This document shows positions 10,104 through 18,152 of a stretch of 21,195 bases of DNA, piece by piece. Source of the stretch: Euprymna scolopes (lineage: Eukaryota > Mollusca > Cephalopoda > Sepiida > Sepiolidae); contig CM044509.1 in the NCBI GenBank assembly GCA_024364805.1, positions 20,175,068 to 20,196,262 of the forward strand, given 5' to 3'. The position numbers and the translations under genes were made by a program. The notes under the pieces are model-generated. The model was not told the DNA's origin. It searched no databases and saw only the letters and a list, made by a program, of their open reading frames with translations. Every line of letters starts with the position of its first letter. Within the stretch, counting starts at the first letter, position 1.

Positions 10104-10975
10104 TCTCCGCTTATCTTTGCATTGTTCCCAGTTGTGCTGAACCTTCACTTGCCACTAGTATTTAACAACGCTGACTAAGGAGTCACGGTTGGAGATAGCG
10201 CAACTCTTGTCACAAAAAAATTCCATACAGACACCCTTACAGTGGATATCCAATGTCTGTCAATACTGAAGGAAGCTACCATGTTCGGCTGAAAGTTAAA
10301 CTACAAAACAGATACCCACAAAGTTGATATTATCTTGGTCAATATTGCCCCGGATGAATAATATCAGAGATTAAGAAAAGATTACTTTTCTTTTTAATCT
10401 TAAATTGATGCAGATTTTCAGACAGATTATGCACTAACTGAAGGGAAGCAACTGATTTTTTTTTTATGAAGGTGTTAATTCTCTTTTGCCGACTCATTCT
10501 TCAAGGAAGTTATAAAAATGAGTTGTCTGTGTAGGCCCAGAAATAGAAATGGGCTGAAGGAAGAAAAAAAAAAGAGGATGGGGAAAATGGAGGGAAGAAC
10601 CCGGATGTGGAGGAAAGAAGAAAGATAGAGAGAAAGAAGTTTTAATAGAAATGTTAAGTTTTTGCCCTGGGAAATGCCGGGTATCCCTGCTATCCTAAAA
10701 GAATTCCGAAACCTAATATGAAATTTATTCAAAAAAAATACTGGATGATTTTTAGGGGGGGGGTCTCCTTCCTAGATTAGAAATAAAGTTGAAACTTAAA
10801 AATTGATAATGTTAAGATGAATCAATATAAAAACGGGGAAATACAGCTGTAATTTTAACCTTACACAACAAAATACCTGCCAGCATGGTGTTGATGACTC
10901 ATGTATACACACATGTCTACACATGAGTCTATACATTTACAAACAACATTGTTTGGTTGTTGGTAAAACCTTATC
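10104..10975. other. Non-coding stretch after the 5S fragment
   Basis: The first 200 bases are of more even composition and may be the body of a 5S-derived SINE. Beyond 10400 there is a purine-rich tract (about 10540-10640) that yields a low-complexity minus-strand frame (10475-10732) rich in F, L and S, which I reject as a gene. A G9 run lies near 10755-10765. ACATGTCTACACATGAGTCT near 10910-10930 contains a short CATGTxTACACATG-type palindrome. Confidence 0.4.
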
Positions 10976-11731
10976 CATACAAACATATAACTAGCATAGA
11001 GATCCGACGTTGTCCAAGATTAAATGAGAATCAACAAATGTTCCACTCACGCCATACTTTTATTGTCATCGAAATCGATGAAATTGCCTATTTTAAAATC
11101 AAATCGATTTATTGCCTGTTCTAGTTAAGCCCCCCTCCCCCAACCGCAGTGTTTCAGGAGGAAGCTTCATATGACTCCCGGCAGGGACTTAATCCATAAT
11201 ACATTGTAGCCTACATTGCCCTGTAGAAAATCTACTGTTGATTTTATAACATTATCTGTAAATAATCGCTTCACGTAAATGCAAAAGTCAAGTATCATAT
11301 GGTTCAATTGTGCTCTAAACAGAAACATTCATTTTGAACGCGCCCCTGTTTTGTCACAGAATCAACTGTTGATTTTATTAAATCATTTTTACATAATAAA
11401 TTGAATTAAAGTTAAACGTACAAAAGTCAAGTATCATGGTGTAATTGTGCTCTAAAAAGAAGCATTCATTTCGAACGCGCCCCGTCTTATAAAAGAATCC
11501 ACAGTTGATTTTATATATATATATGTATAAAAATGTTAACTTTAGTCAAAATCGGACTTCCTTCTTTAATCGGATTTTTTTCGACTCTGATGCGTTCTGA
11601 TACAAAAACCTACGCAAGAACACGCCCAAACACATCAAGTATCTTCGTGTAAATTTTCAAAAAAATCAGACCAGCTGTTTCAAAATCAATAAGGAACACA
11701 CGCTCACAGTTTCTTTTATATAATAGCAACT
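10976..11731 (+). repeat. Repeat family A, long copy 2 with an internal duplication
   Basis: The block matches 1043-1706 from ACTAGCATAGAGATCCGACG to TTTCTTTTATATAATAG. It holds two tandem versions of a block of about 115-150 bases: GTATCAT..TTGTGCTCTAAACAGAAAC, CATTCATTTTGAACGCGCCCC, then TGTTGATTTTAT (around 11295-11380), and again ATCATGGTGTAATTGTGCTC with CATTTCGAACGCGCCCC, then AGTTGATTTTATATA (around 11430-11520). The 3' part has TTTTCAAAAAAATCAGACCA and a CACACGCTCACAG string, as in RTE-like tails. No coding frame. A duplicated interior suggests a distinct subfamily, or a duplication private to this copy. Confidence 0.75.
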
Positions 11732-11810
11732 GACGAATTAAATTAAAATGTTTAATATTTCTTAGTAATTATATTTAATAATGAAAATGTTTCATTTTTT
11801 TTTTTTTTTT

Positions 11811-12032
11811 TAAGATGAGGATTAATTTACATTACTTAGATTAGTCGGACTACTATTCTCATCTTATTTTCACAATGTTTTGGACAATGTAACTTCTGAC
11901 TTTCTTCGGTTGCATCTTATCGAGCATAAAGATTTCTAAGTTCGAAAAGATGCACCTGAAGAAGGGAGGGGTACATCGGCCGAAACGTTGTAAAAATAAC
12001 AACCAAGATGAGAATAATAATCTGAATAACCC
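11811..12032. repeat. Repeat family B, head-to-head copy
   Basis: After a T-rich run (about 11796-11811) the left half reads GGACTACTATTCTCATCTTA, TTTCACAATGTTTTGGACAA and GACTTTCTTCGG, the reverse complement of the motif half of family B. The right half (11945-12032) has the same motifs in forward sense: CACCTGAAGAAGGGAGG, CATCGGCCGAAACGTTGT and AAGATGAGAATAATAATCTG. The two halves thus form an inverted pair of about 85 bases each around a short spacer. The minus-strand frame 11859-12104 is a by-product of this and not a gene. Confidence 0.7.
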
Positions 12033-13580
12033 AAAGCATTCAAAATTGTTTTGAATAGAAACAATACGTACGTATTGTTGAACACTACTGTTGTGTAGTG
12101 TCAATATAAATTTATAAGCATCTTAGTGACTGAAAAAATAAATTTTTGTATTAATTAGACAAGTCTCAACGGGAACGTACATATTTTTAATGAATCTAAG
12201 TTTCTTTAGAGATTTCATTTTTGGGTTTGATACGAATTGCTTACACGTACACACACAAAATTATTTCAAAGATTAAAAAGCTCGGGGCTAACAAAAATGG
12301 GCCATACTTATTAAATTAAGAGTTATCTTTACGATTATTACTTACACTTAACTTCCGATTGCCTTCCTTATATGAAAAGAGCTTTGTTGTTGTTTTTCTA
12401 AATAATAACGTTATGATTTAGAAAAGTCGTAGGGCAGGGAGATTTCTTTACTTTCAATTAATAAACAAAAAGATACCGATTAAAAACGAGAGAGCAACCG
12501 GAAGTGAAGTGGAAACAGTAAAGATAACCAAATAAGTAAAAATAAAATTGCTTTGATTACGAGGTTACTAAAAACTGCAATAATGCAAATTATCAATCCT
12601 CATATCAAATTCTGAAACTCAGTATTATTTTTTCTAGGTAGGTTTAAAATCATCGGAATCAAATCTTATTAGAAACACGATAGAGAATGCGTTTTATTTG
12701 GATTTTTTTTATTTGGCCTTTTTATTCTTAAAGTCATTCTGTCAGTTGATATTGTATTTCAATCGATGATGACAAAAATAAAATTAACTGAACCTTCTTT
12801 AACAATAAAGCATTATTTAAAAAAAATTTTTTAATATATAGTGACAGATATCGAGCCGATTTGTCTATCGTCTAACCTCATAATATGTAAATAAGCAAAG
12901 AAAACTCAGACGTTTCATAAAATTCTATGGATGGCCAAACGAACAAAATAATATCGAATGCACCATTTCTTTTTAAAAGAATATATCGCTTTGAAACGAG
13001 AAATGTCTGCATATTTTAAAGTAACTAGTTCCCATATTGCTAGTATTCTCCATTCGATGAATATCTTATTTCTATTCATCGAATAGTAAATAAATTTCAT
13101 ACGGAAAAGTCATTGAATAAAAACATGACTATCATGTAGTTGTCCGCCCCTGCTAATTTTAAAGCGAACGAAGTAGAATAATTCCATAAAGATTTTTACT
13201 AGAAAAATTATGCCATGGCAAAGAAGCTTCCAAAAATCGAAGATCACTCTGATTACCGAAGAATCTAATGTCGTTATTAAATTGTAAAAGTCAACTGCTG
13301 TATGAAAAGGAAGGATACATTTAAAGGTGTTTTACCTCCATGGCTGCCAATATTGACTCGAGGGAAATCCGGTAACGAAATTACTGAAATAATTGAAACG
13401 CGACTATACAAAACTGAACTCGGGTTCTTGAAAAATTAACAAGAAATGTTTATCCTGGTACACCTTTTCAACTGGATAAAACCCGAACTTTTTATCCGGT
13501 TCAAAAGCTGTACCAATAGTACAGATTTTTTTATCGATATATTCACAAACATTGCTACATTGTATTTTTATTCATAAATT
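12033..13580. other. AT-rich stretch with hairpins and a small family B scrap
   Basis: At about 12590-12620 the text ATCAATCCTCATATCAAATT then CTGAAACTC matches the end of family B (minus sense). A hairpin of 11-bp arms, ATTCGATGAAT at 13052-13062 and ATTCATCGAAT at 13074-13084, sits near 13.06 kb. A 58-bp imperfect palindrome lies at 13457-13514 and is listed separately. The minus-strand frame 12915-13100 crosses the first hairpin and has no domain. No gene is supported. Confidence 0.45.
13457..13514. repeat. Imperfect 58-bp palindrome
   Basis: The left arm GGTACACCTTTTCAACTGGA followed by TAAAA pairs with the right arm TTTTTATCCGGTTCAAAAGC then TGTACC, leaving a loop of about 7 bases. There are only a few mismatches. 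It begins GGTA and ends TACC, as does the telomere-cored element at 14102-14214, so it may be a stripped relic of a similar miniature element; no target duplication is visible. Confidence 0.7.
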
Positions 13581-14026
13581 GTTGCTTTGGCGGACCTGTA
13601 CGAGAGTGGCCACCCTAAAAATGCGTATTTTTCGCCTTATTTTTTATTGTCCCCCTCCCTCCCCAGATGATTATCGTAGATTACAGATTGAAGTATCATA
13701 TTAGCAGAAATATATTTGAAAATAAATAAATAAATAATGACTTAAGGGGATTCACTTCCTCGTTATAACGTTCTAATCACGTGACACGTATGTAAAGAAA
13801 TGGACAGTAAGTCAGGTAGCAATAAAGTACAACATTATAACGTGAAAGCGAACCCCCTCCTAAAGTCATTAAATTTTTTTTTTTTAATTTATTCTGCTAA
13901 TATAATAGCTAAGTTTGTAATCCATGATAATCGTCGCGAAAAAGGTTTTTTTTTTTTTTAAGTGTAAAACACGCATTTTTAGGGGGTTGGACAGTGAGAA
14001 CTCTCGTACAGGCCCGCCGTTGCTTT
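13581..14026. mobile_element. 430-bp fold-back miniature DNA transposon with 8-bp target duplication
   Basis: GTTGCTTT occurs exactly at 13581-13588 and 14019-14026. Between them, 13589-14018 is an inverted repeat for nearly its whole length. The ends are GGCGGACCTGTACGAGAG on the left and, in reverse complement, GGCGGGCCTGTACGAGAG on the right; further in CCTAAAAATGCGT, GATTATCGT, ATATTAGCAGAA, AATGACTTAAGG and CGTTATAACGTT are mirrored. Arms are about 180-190 bases with a short centre near 13775-13830. There is no transposase frame, so it was moved by enzymes from elsewhere. Ends starting GG and an 8-bp duplication would fit Merlin-type or another 8-bp superfamily; hAT elements also make 8-bp duplications but usually start CA. 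The superfamily is therefore inference. Confidence 0.9.
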
Positions 14027-14093
14027 TTATTTTGATCTCTGGCTTAACAAAAATAAACTGCTCTCTGAATTGAAAACGATTATAAAATACTTA

Positions 14094-14222
14094 GAAATAA
14101 TGGTATTATTATACAAACACCGTGACAGCGTTAGGGTTAGGGTTAGGGTTTAGGGTTAGGTTTAGGGTTAGGGTTAGGGTTAATTCGCTGTCACGGTGTT
14201 TGTATAGTTTTACCGAAATAAT
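14094..14222. mobile_element. Miniature inverted-repeat element with a telomere-type TTAGGG core
   Basis: GAAATAAT stands exactly at 14094-14101 and 14215-14222 as a target duplication. The 113-bp element between (14102-14214) starts GGTATTATTATACAAACACC and ends, in reverse complement, GGTAAAACTATACAAACACC; both arms then continue CGTGACAGCG. The inner 21 bases of the arms (14110-14130 and 14186-14206) are identical, the outer eight less so. The whole centre (14131-14182) is a run of TTAGGG units, with two TTTAGGG-type units, followed by a short AATT. No coding sequence exists. TTAGGG is the telomere repeat of many animals; how it came to fill a transposon core is unknown. Confidence 0.9.
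14131..14182 (+). repeat. Interstitial telomere-type repeat (TTAGGG)n
   Basis: About eight units of TTAGGG run 5'->3' with an extra T in two places. The array is bounded on both sides by the inverted repeats of the miniature element, so it is part of that element and not the mark of a chromosome fusion. Confidence 0.95.
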
Positions 14223-14724
14223 AACTGCCAAAATAAAATTAAAAAAAACAAACTACAATGCGACAATGTAACTAAATTAGCGCGTATGTGTTTTCCAGCG
14301 GTCAGAGTTTAATTTCGGCTATTGTGACTCGTTACCAGATTTTAGCGAGCTAATACTGGCAACCATAGGGGTTGATTTTAATTCTGGAAATTAGAAACGT
14401 TGGTTTATTTTTGTTTGCAAATGAATTAACATCTGTGATTGTTGTTTTTTTTGTTGTTGTTTTTTTATATTGTTGTCTTAACCATTTTTAAGGAAGTGAA
14501 GAAACTTCCAAACAAATATATATTTCCTTAGAATCCTGGTTGATCATTTGAAGTTATATTTGTGTAGTAAATGAACACCCACTATAAAATTTAAAGTATA
14601 TTAGTAAATTGATCTAGTGTTGACGTAATTGCACGATTAAAAAAAAATGAATAATTTTTATTATAACGTTGGTAGTCGAGGGAAGGGGGTAGACTCAACG
14701 AATTTGTTACGTATTTTCATCAAG
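14223..14724. other. AT-rich stretch without a supported feature
   Basis: A slightly less AT-rich patch lies at 14290-14370, followed by TTG-rich and T-rich tracts near 14440-14475. No inverted ends, RNA gene or credible open frame was seen. Confidence 0.4.
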
Positions 14725-14920
14725 AGCCAACAAAATAAAGAGATAAGTAAATAACACCAAATGTTATTAAAGGCAGGATACGTCACTCTTCTACCTACCT
14801 TGATAAGCTTGTGCGTATGTGCGTTAACATATTTTAAAACGTTTTTGTTGTTAGTTTTTTTGTTGTTGTTGTTTTTTTTTCTCTTATCCAGTTATGTGAC
14901 ATTTATTGGGTATAATTAAC
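14725..14920. repeat. Decayed arm of fold-back family D
   Basis: AACACCAAATGTTATTAAAG then GCAGGATACGTCACTCTTCT and ACCTACCTTGATA resembles AATAAATGTTACCAAAGGCA, AGGTAAGTTACTTTTCTACC and TAACTGGATA of the arm at 9540-9590. TGTGACATTTATTGGG near 14893 may match the TGTAACATTTATTC of the same arm. It is more diverged than the copies at 9481 and 16742 and lacks the second arm. Confidence 0.5.
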
Positions 14921-14959
14921 TATTCTGGAGTTCCACAAAATAATTGGTAGTAGTGCAGT

Positions 14960-15102
14960 GCACTCATTGATCCGTGCTGAAACAACGTTATTTAAAAAGC
15001 TGTTCTTAACATGGTTAGAGGGGGGGTACCTATTTTGTACTTTAACATTACGATTTAATAAAGACATCATTAAACTTGAGAATAATACGGATCAATAAGT
15101 GC
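14960..15102 (+). mobile_element. Family C miniature element, copy 1
   Basis: The ends GCACTCATTGATCCGT (14960-14975) and ACGGATCAATAAGTGC (15087-15102) are inverted with one mismatch. The interior (GTTCTTAACATGG, a G7 run, GTACCTATTTTGTACTTTAA and CGATTTAATAAA...CATTAAACTTGA) aligns with copies at 15547 and 16635. No coding frame. The target duplication is not clear. Confidence 0.75.
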
Positions 15103-15546
15103 ATCATCAGCACTAAATGATTTAATAAATTTGATAAACTGTGGCTGGGAGTTGGAACTGGAATCTCAACAGATACCGTTTGCAGCAGACTGAATCGAGG
15201 ATTCTTCTGGTTTGCCAAAAATAAAGTGAATGGTAACGAAATGTGGAACGGATGATTTAAATATGAAAACCATTTAATCCTAATTAGTTAACATTTTATT
15301 TTTCAAAGCGATTTATGTGGAGGAAGCAATATGAGAATAATTTTTGTAATGCATTGTTTACGTGCTAAGTAATAAGTTTACAGTTATCTCCCTTATAAAA
15401 AAAAAAATGGGACCCTTTTACTAGAAAATCATTTCAATCAAAAGATTAAATTGATCCAATTAAATCTATTCTTTTTATTTTTTCAATGTTTACAAGAACA
15501 AAAATGATTTTGTGATGTAATCTTTATATGGTAACAAAATCGATAC
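15103..15546. other. AT-rich stretch between family C copies
   Basis: It holds an A11 run near 15398-15410 and no gene. The 80 bases before 15547 (ACAAGAACAAAAATGATTTT, then GTGATGTAATC) faintly resemble 16180-16215 (ACAAACAAAAATTATATTGT, then GATATGTTTATAC), so both regions may belong to a larger, older repeat around family C. Confidence 0.35.
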
Positions 15547-15730
15547 TTATGCAGAGAAACACCGTGCTGCTGAAATCATAACGTTTAGAAACCTCTTGTT
15601 AACATAGGAAGTGGGAGGGTGTTTTGTAACTATTCCGCACTTTCACCTAGCAATTTAATAAACAAAAATATCGTAAAACTTGAATTTAATTTGAAAAATA
15701 CTAAAATAGCACAGTAACTTCTCTGCATAA
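15547..15730 (+). mobile_element. Family C miniature element, copy 2
   Basis: TTATGCAGAGAAACACCGTG then CT (15547-15568) pairs with AGCACAGTAACTTCTCTGCA then TAA (15708-15730) as imperfect inverted ends. The interior has TTGTTAACATAGGAAGTGGG, AGGGTGTTTTGTAACTATTC, CTTTCACCTAGCAATTTAAT and ATCGTAAAACTTGAATTTAA, matching copies 1 and 3. The end sequences differ from copy 1 beyond a shared CCGTGCTG, so these are different subfamilies or the same core within different flanks. Confidence 0.75.
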
Positions 15731-16255
15731 ATCAAACAAGTTCTAACATACGTTGGGTTATTTGTATTTTACCAGAAGTAGTCACCATTTTTATTAATAT
15801 ATTAAATAAAAACAATTAAATATGGTTAAGATTAAGTGAATAAATAAATGATCCGCTAAATTGTACCTCCTTGATGTATTTTAAGTGTCAGCACATTTAA
15901 CATTTTCGTTTTAAAGTTTGTTGTAAAAAAAAAAAATGAAATAAACATGCGGAAGAGATGGTTTCCGTAAATTTATAAATATTCCTTCTTTGATGATATC
16001 CAAACAGATCGAACAGCGTCCAATAGCTAAAAGATTTCGCACATATTAACTACTGATGAGATATTCAGATTAAATGTTTAAAAAAACAAAAAAAAATAAA
16101 AACAACTATATAACAAATGAAAAAATTATTCTTAAACCTCTATAAATGTTTCAGGTTTTTAAAATTGTATTTTGCTACATTGACAAACAAAAATTATATT
16201 GTGATATGTTTATACATTATACAATCTTATTGTGAAAAAAAAAAAATTGTAAAAA
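15731..16255. other. AT-rich stretch without a supported gene
   Basis: A runs at 15926-15937, 16078-16105 and 16234-16247 dominate. I found no open frame, RNA gene or inverted ends. The tail end may belong to a larger repeat around family C. Confidence 0.4.
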
Positions 16256-16634
16256 GGTAAATTTTCAGATTAGGTCCACTTCCACAATTTTCTTTTAAAT
16301 AACGACTTTTAATGGTTTTCGGCCATGCTGAATACGAAAATCGCTATGAATTTTTGCAGAAATAATTAGTTATCGAGATATAAAATGTTGTATTATGCAT
16401 TGTATTCTGTGGCGGCTATCTTTGTTACGTGCGTAGATTTGTTTATAGAGCGCGCGCCCGCGCGTAAAAACGATGGCCGCCAAAGAATACAATGCATAAT
16501 ACAACTTTTTATATCTCGATAACTAATTATTTCTGCAAAATTTCAATGCGATTTCCGTATTCAGCATAGCAGAAAACTTAGAAAAAGTCGTCATTTAAAA
16601 GAAAATTGTGGAGGTCCTAATCTAAAAAAATACC
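16256..16634. mobile_element. Palindromic miniature element with GC-rich centre
   Basis: The clear inverted core is 16267-16623: AGATTAGGTCC at the left and GGTCCTAATCT at the right, with CCACAATTTTCTTTTAAAT, GCAGAAATAATTAGTTATCG, AGATATAAAA and GTTGTATTATGCATTGTATT mirrored at high identity. If weaker outer matches are counted it runs from GGTAAATTTTC (16256) to AAAAAAATACC (16634), again with GGTA ends. The arms are about 170 bases; the centre (16447-16467) is GAGCGCGCGCCCGCGCG-like, very unlike the AT-rich rest. The match of the arms suggests a young or gene-converted element. No target duplication was found, and no transposase. Confidence 0.85.
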
Positions 16635-16741
16635 GAGTTTTGTAACTATTCTGTACTTTCACCTAACAATTTAAAAGATATTGTAAAGCTTGAATTTAAC
16701 TTAAAAATGCGATTTTAAAAATAGCAAGGTAACATAAGTGC
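16635..16741 (+). mobile_element. Family C copy 3, remnant cut by other elements
   Basis: GAGTTTTGTAACTATTCTGT then ACTTTCACCTAACAATTTAA and AGCTTGAATTTAACTTAAAA aligns with 15633-15715. Its left part is absent where the palindrome at 16256-16634 lies. Its right end is cut by the fold-back element at 16742; rejoining across that insertion, the end CATAAGTGC-ATAAGCAC resembles AATAAGTGCATCATCAGCAC of copy 1. Confidence 0.7.
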
Positions 16742-17344
16742 GGTTTGTTTTACTATACACAGATTCGAAAAAGTTGTCACAAAACAAATATAGAACAAAT
16801 AAATGTTATAAAAGGCAAGATAAGTTACTTTTCTACAAAACTGGATATGTTTTTAGTGTTTATATTTAATGTAACATTTATTCAGCTCGAAAAACAGTGT
16901 TTACTGATGTATTGGAAAATTTAAAATGGCAGCCGACTCTCTCTTTGAGGCGGTAAGTTTGGGAAAATGAGTTATAAATAAAAAATAAAGAAAACAGACA
17001 AAATAATGTTAGAAAATCGCTCAATATATGTTACCGTGACATAGGCTGGCATATATTCGCCGGGGTTTTAACAGTATTTTGACTTTTTTTATTTATAACT
17101 CCTTTTCCCAAACTTGCCGTCTCCGAGAGAGAGTCGACCGCCATTTTGAATTTTCCAATACATCGGTAAACACTATGTTTTTCGAACTGAATAAACATGT
17201 TACATTAAATATAAGAACTAAAAACATATCCAGTTGGGAAGAAAAGCAACTCATCTTGCATTTGATAACATTTATTTGTTCTATATTTATTTTGTAACAA
17301 CTTTTTCGAATCTATGTGTACAGTAAAACAAACCTCATAAGTGC
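16733..17344 (+). mobile_element. Fold-back element family D, complete copy with 8-9-bp target duplication
   Basis: CATAAGTGC stands at 16733-16741 and 17336-17344. The element between (16742-17335, 594 bp) starts GGTTTGTTTTACTATACACA and ends, in reverse complement, AGGTTTGTTTTACTGTACAC, so the boundary is certain only to one base and the duplication is 8 or 9 bp. Arms of about 245 bases carry GATTCGAAAAAGTTGT, GAACAAATAAATGTTAT, ACTGGATATGTTTTTAG, ATTTAATGTAACAT and ATTGGAAAATTTAAAATGGC. The spacer near 16985-17085 has CAATATATGTTACCGTGACA. The open frames at 17079-17297 and 17205-17444 are translations of the right arm and not genes. It sits inside family C copy 3, so it is the younger of the two. 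Merlin-like or Mutator-like origin are both possible from the duplication length. Confidence 0.9.
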
Positions 17345-18110
17345 ATAAGCACCAAAAGTGTCCGTACAGTCGTACACAGACATAGTGCACTGCGAAACTA
17401 AAATAAACTGCAGAAACTGTAGTTTGAAATTCAACCTTTTGCAAAAATAAGAAAAAAAAATCACTGCTATATTTTTAGTTGAATTTAAACCAATGTATGA
17501 ACCAATTTGAGAGAAAGGTAAAAAAAATAAAATAAAATAAAAAGCTTCAATAACCCAAACCCTAACCCTAAGTTCGGGTAGCAATAACACCATCTCGGGA
17601 TTAGTGGTTGTGTTGAAGATAGGCAAAAATTATACCCCGATTTTACGTCCAGTTTCGCGGCAGCATAATAGACTTTTAACTTGATCTGATGGCTAAAACA
17701 CTTTCATAAATTTATAGCACACTTGGTCTTCCATAGAATGGAATAGGCCCCGTTCGAAATTACAGTTGTCCCTTTGCGATCTAATTGAAAGTCTTTATTT
17801 TTAAAACCTTTTTCAAAGGAACATTGAAACAAAAGAAAAATAGAAAAACCTACCTTGTGTTTGGACCGAGGCACAAGAAAGCCGGTTGAGCAAAAAGAGG
17901 TAGACAAGAGGAAGAACTAGAAATATTCGGGTGAGATGGCTAAGATGGGCCAAATGATTTTGAGTTTTAAATAAGAAAGTCCTGTTATTGACTGGCATGT
18001 CGACAGGAGACAAGAGCTGTTCACAGTTCTTGGATCGGTGGTGGTTTTCATTCAGGAATATAATCCATGTTTTGCAGGGTGATAAAAAAAAAATAACTGG
18101 ATGGATTGCC
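17345..18110. other. Mixed non-coding stretch with a short telomere-type tract
   Basis: At 17552-17571 the text AACCCAAACCCTAACCCTAA is a short telomere-type tract on the opposite strand sense to the one at 14131. It has no inverted repeats beside it that I could find. The region from 17570 to 18110 is of more even composition than the surroundings. Minus-strand frames at 17312-17626, 17704-17907 and 17813-18013 lack known domains; the last is discussed as a weak exon candidate among the findings. Confidence 0.4.
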
Positions 18111-18152
18111 GTCTCCCTTGTCTTGGCTGATGTCTCACTCGTCTTGGCTTAT
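18111..18152. repeat. Tandem duplication, two 21-bp units
   Basis: GTCTCCCTTGTCTTGGCTGA then T, is followed at once by GTCTCACTCGTCTTGGCTTA then T. The units differ at three positions. In the plus frame this would read VSLVLAD-VSLVLAY, but no gene around it is supported. Confidence 0.85.

Noticed and set aside
10475-10732. 85-codon minus-strand frame
   Set aside because: It is a translation of a purine-rich tract giving phenylalanine, leucine and serine repeats, with no domain.
13589-14018. hAT assignment for the GGCGG-ended element
   Set aside because: The 8-bp duplication fits, but hAT ends usually start CA; without a related transposase the superfamily stays open.
14131-14182. TTAGGG array as a chromosome-fusion scar
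   Set aside because: It is single-direction and exactly bounded by inverted repeats with a flush 8-bp duplication, so transposon cargo explains it better.
17079-17444. Overlapping open frames on both strands
   Set aside because: They lie mainly in the right arm of the fold-back element 16742-17335 and just beyond it; similar arm sequence elsewhere is not open.
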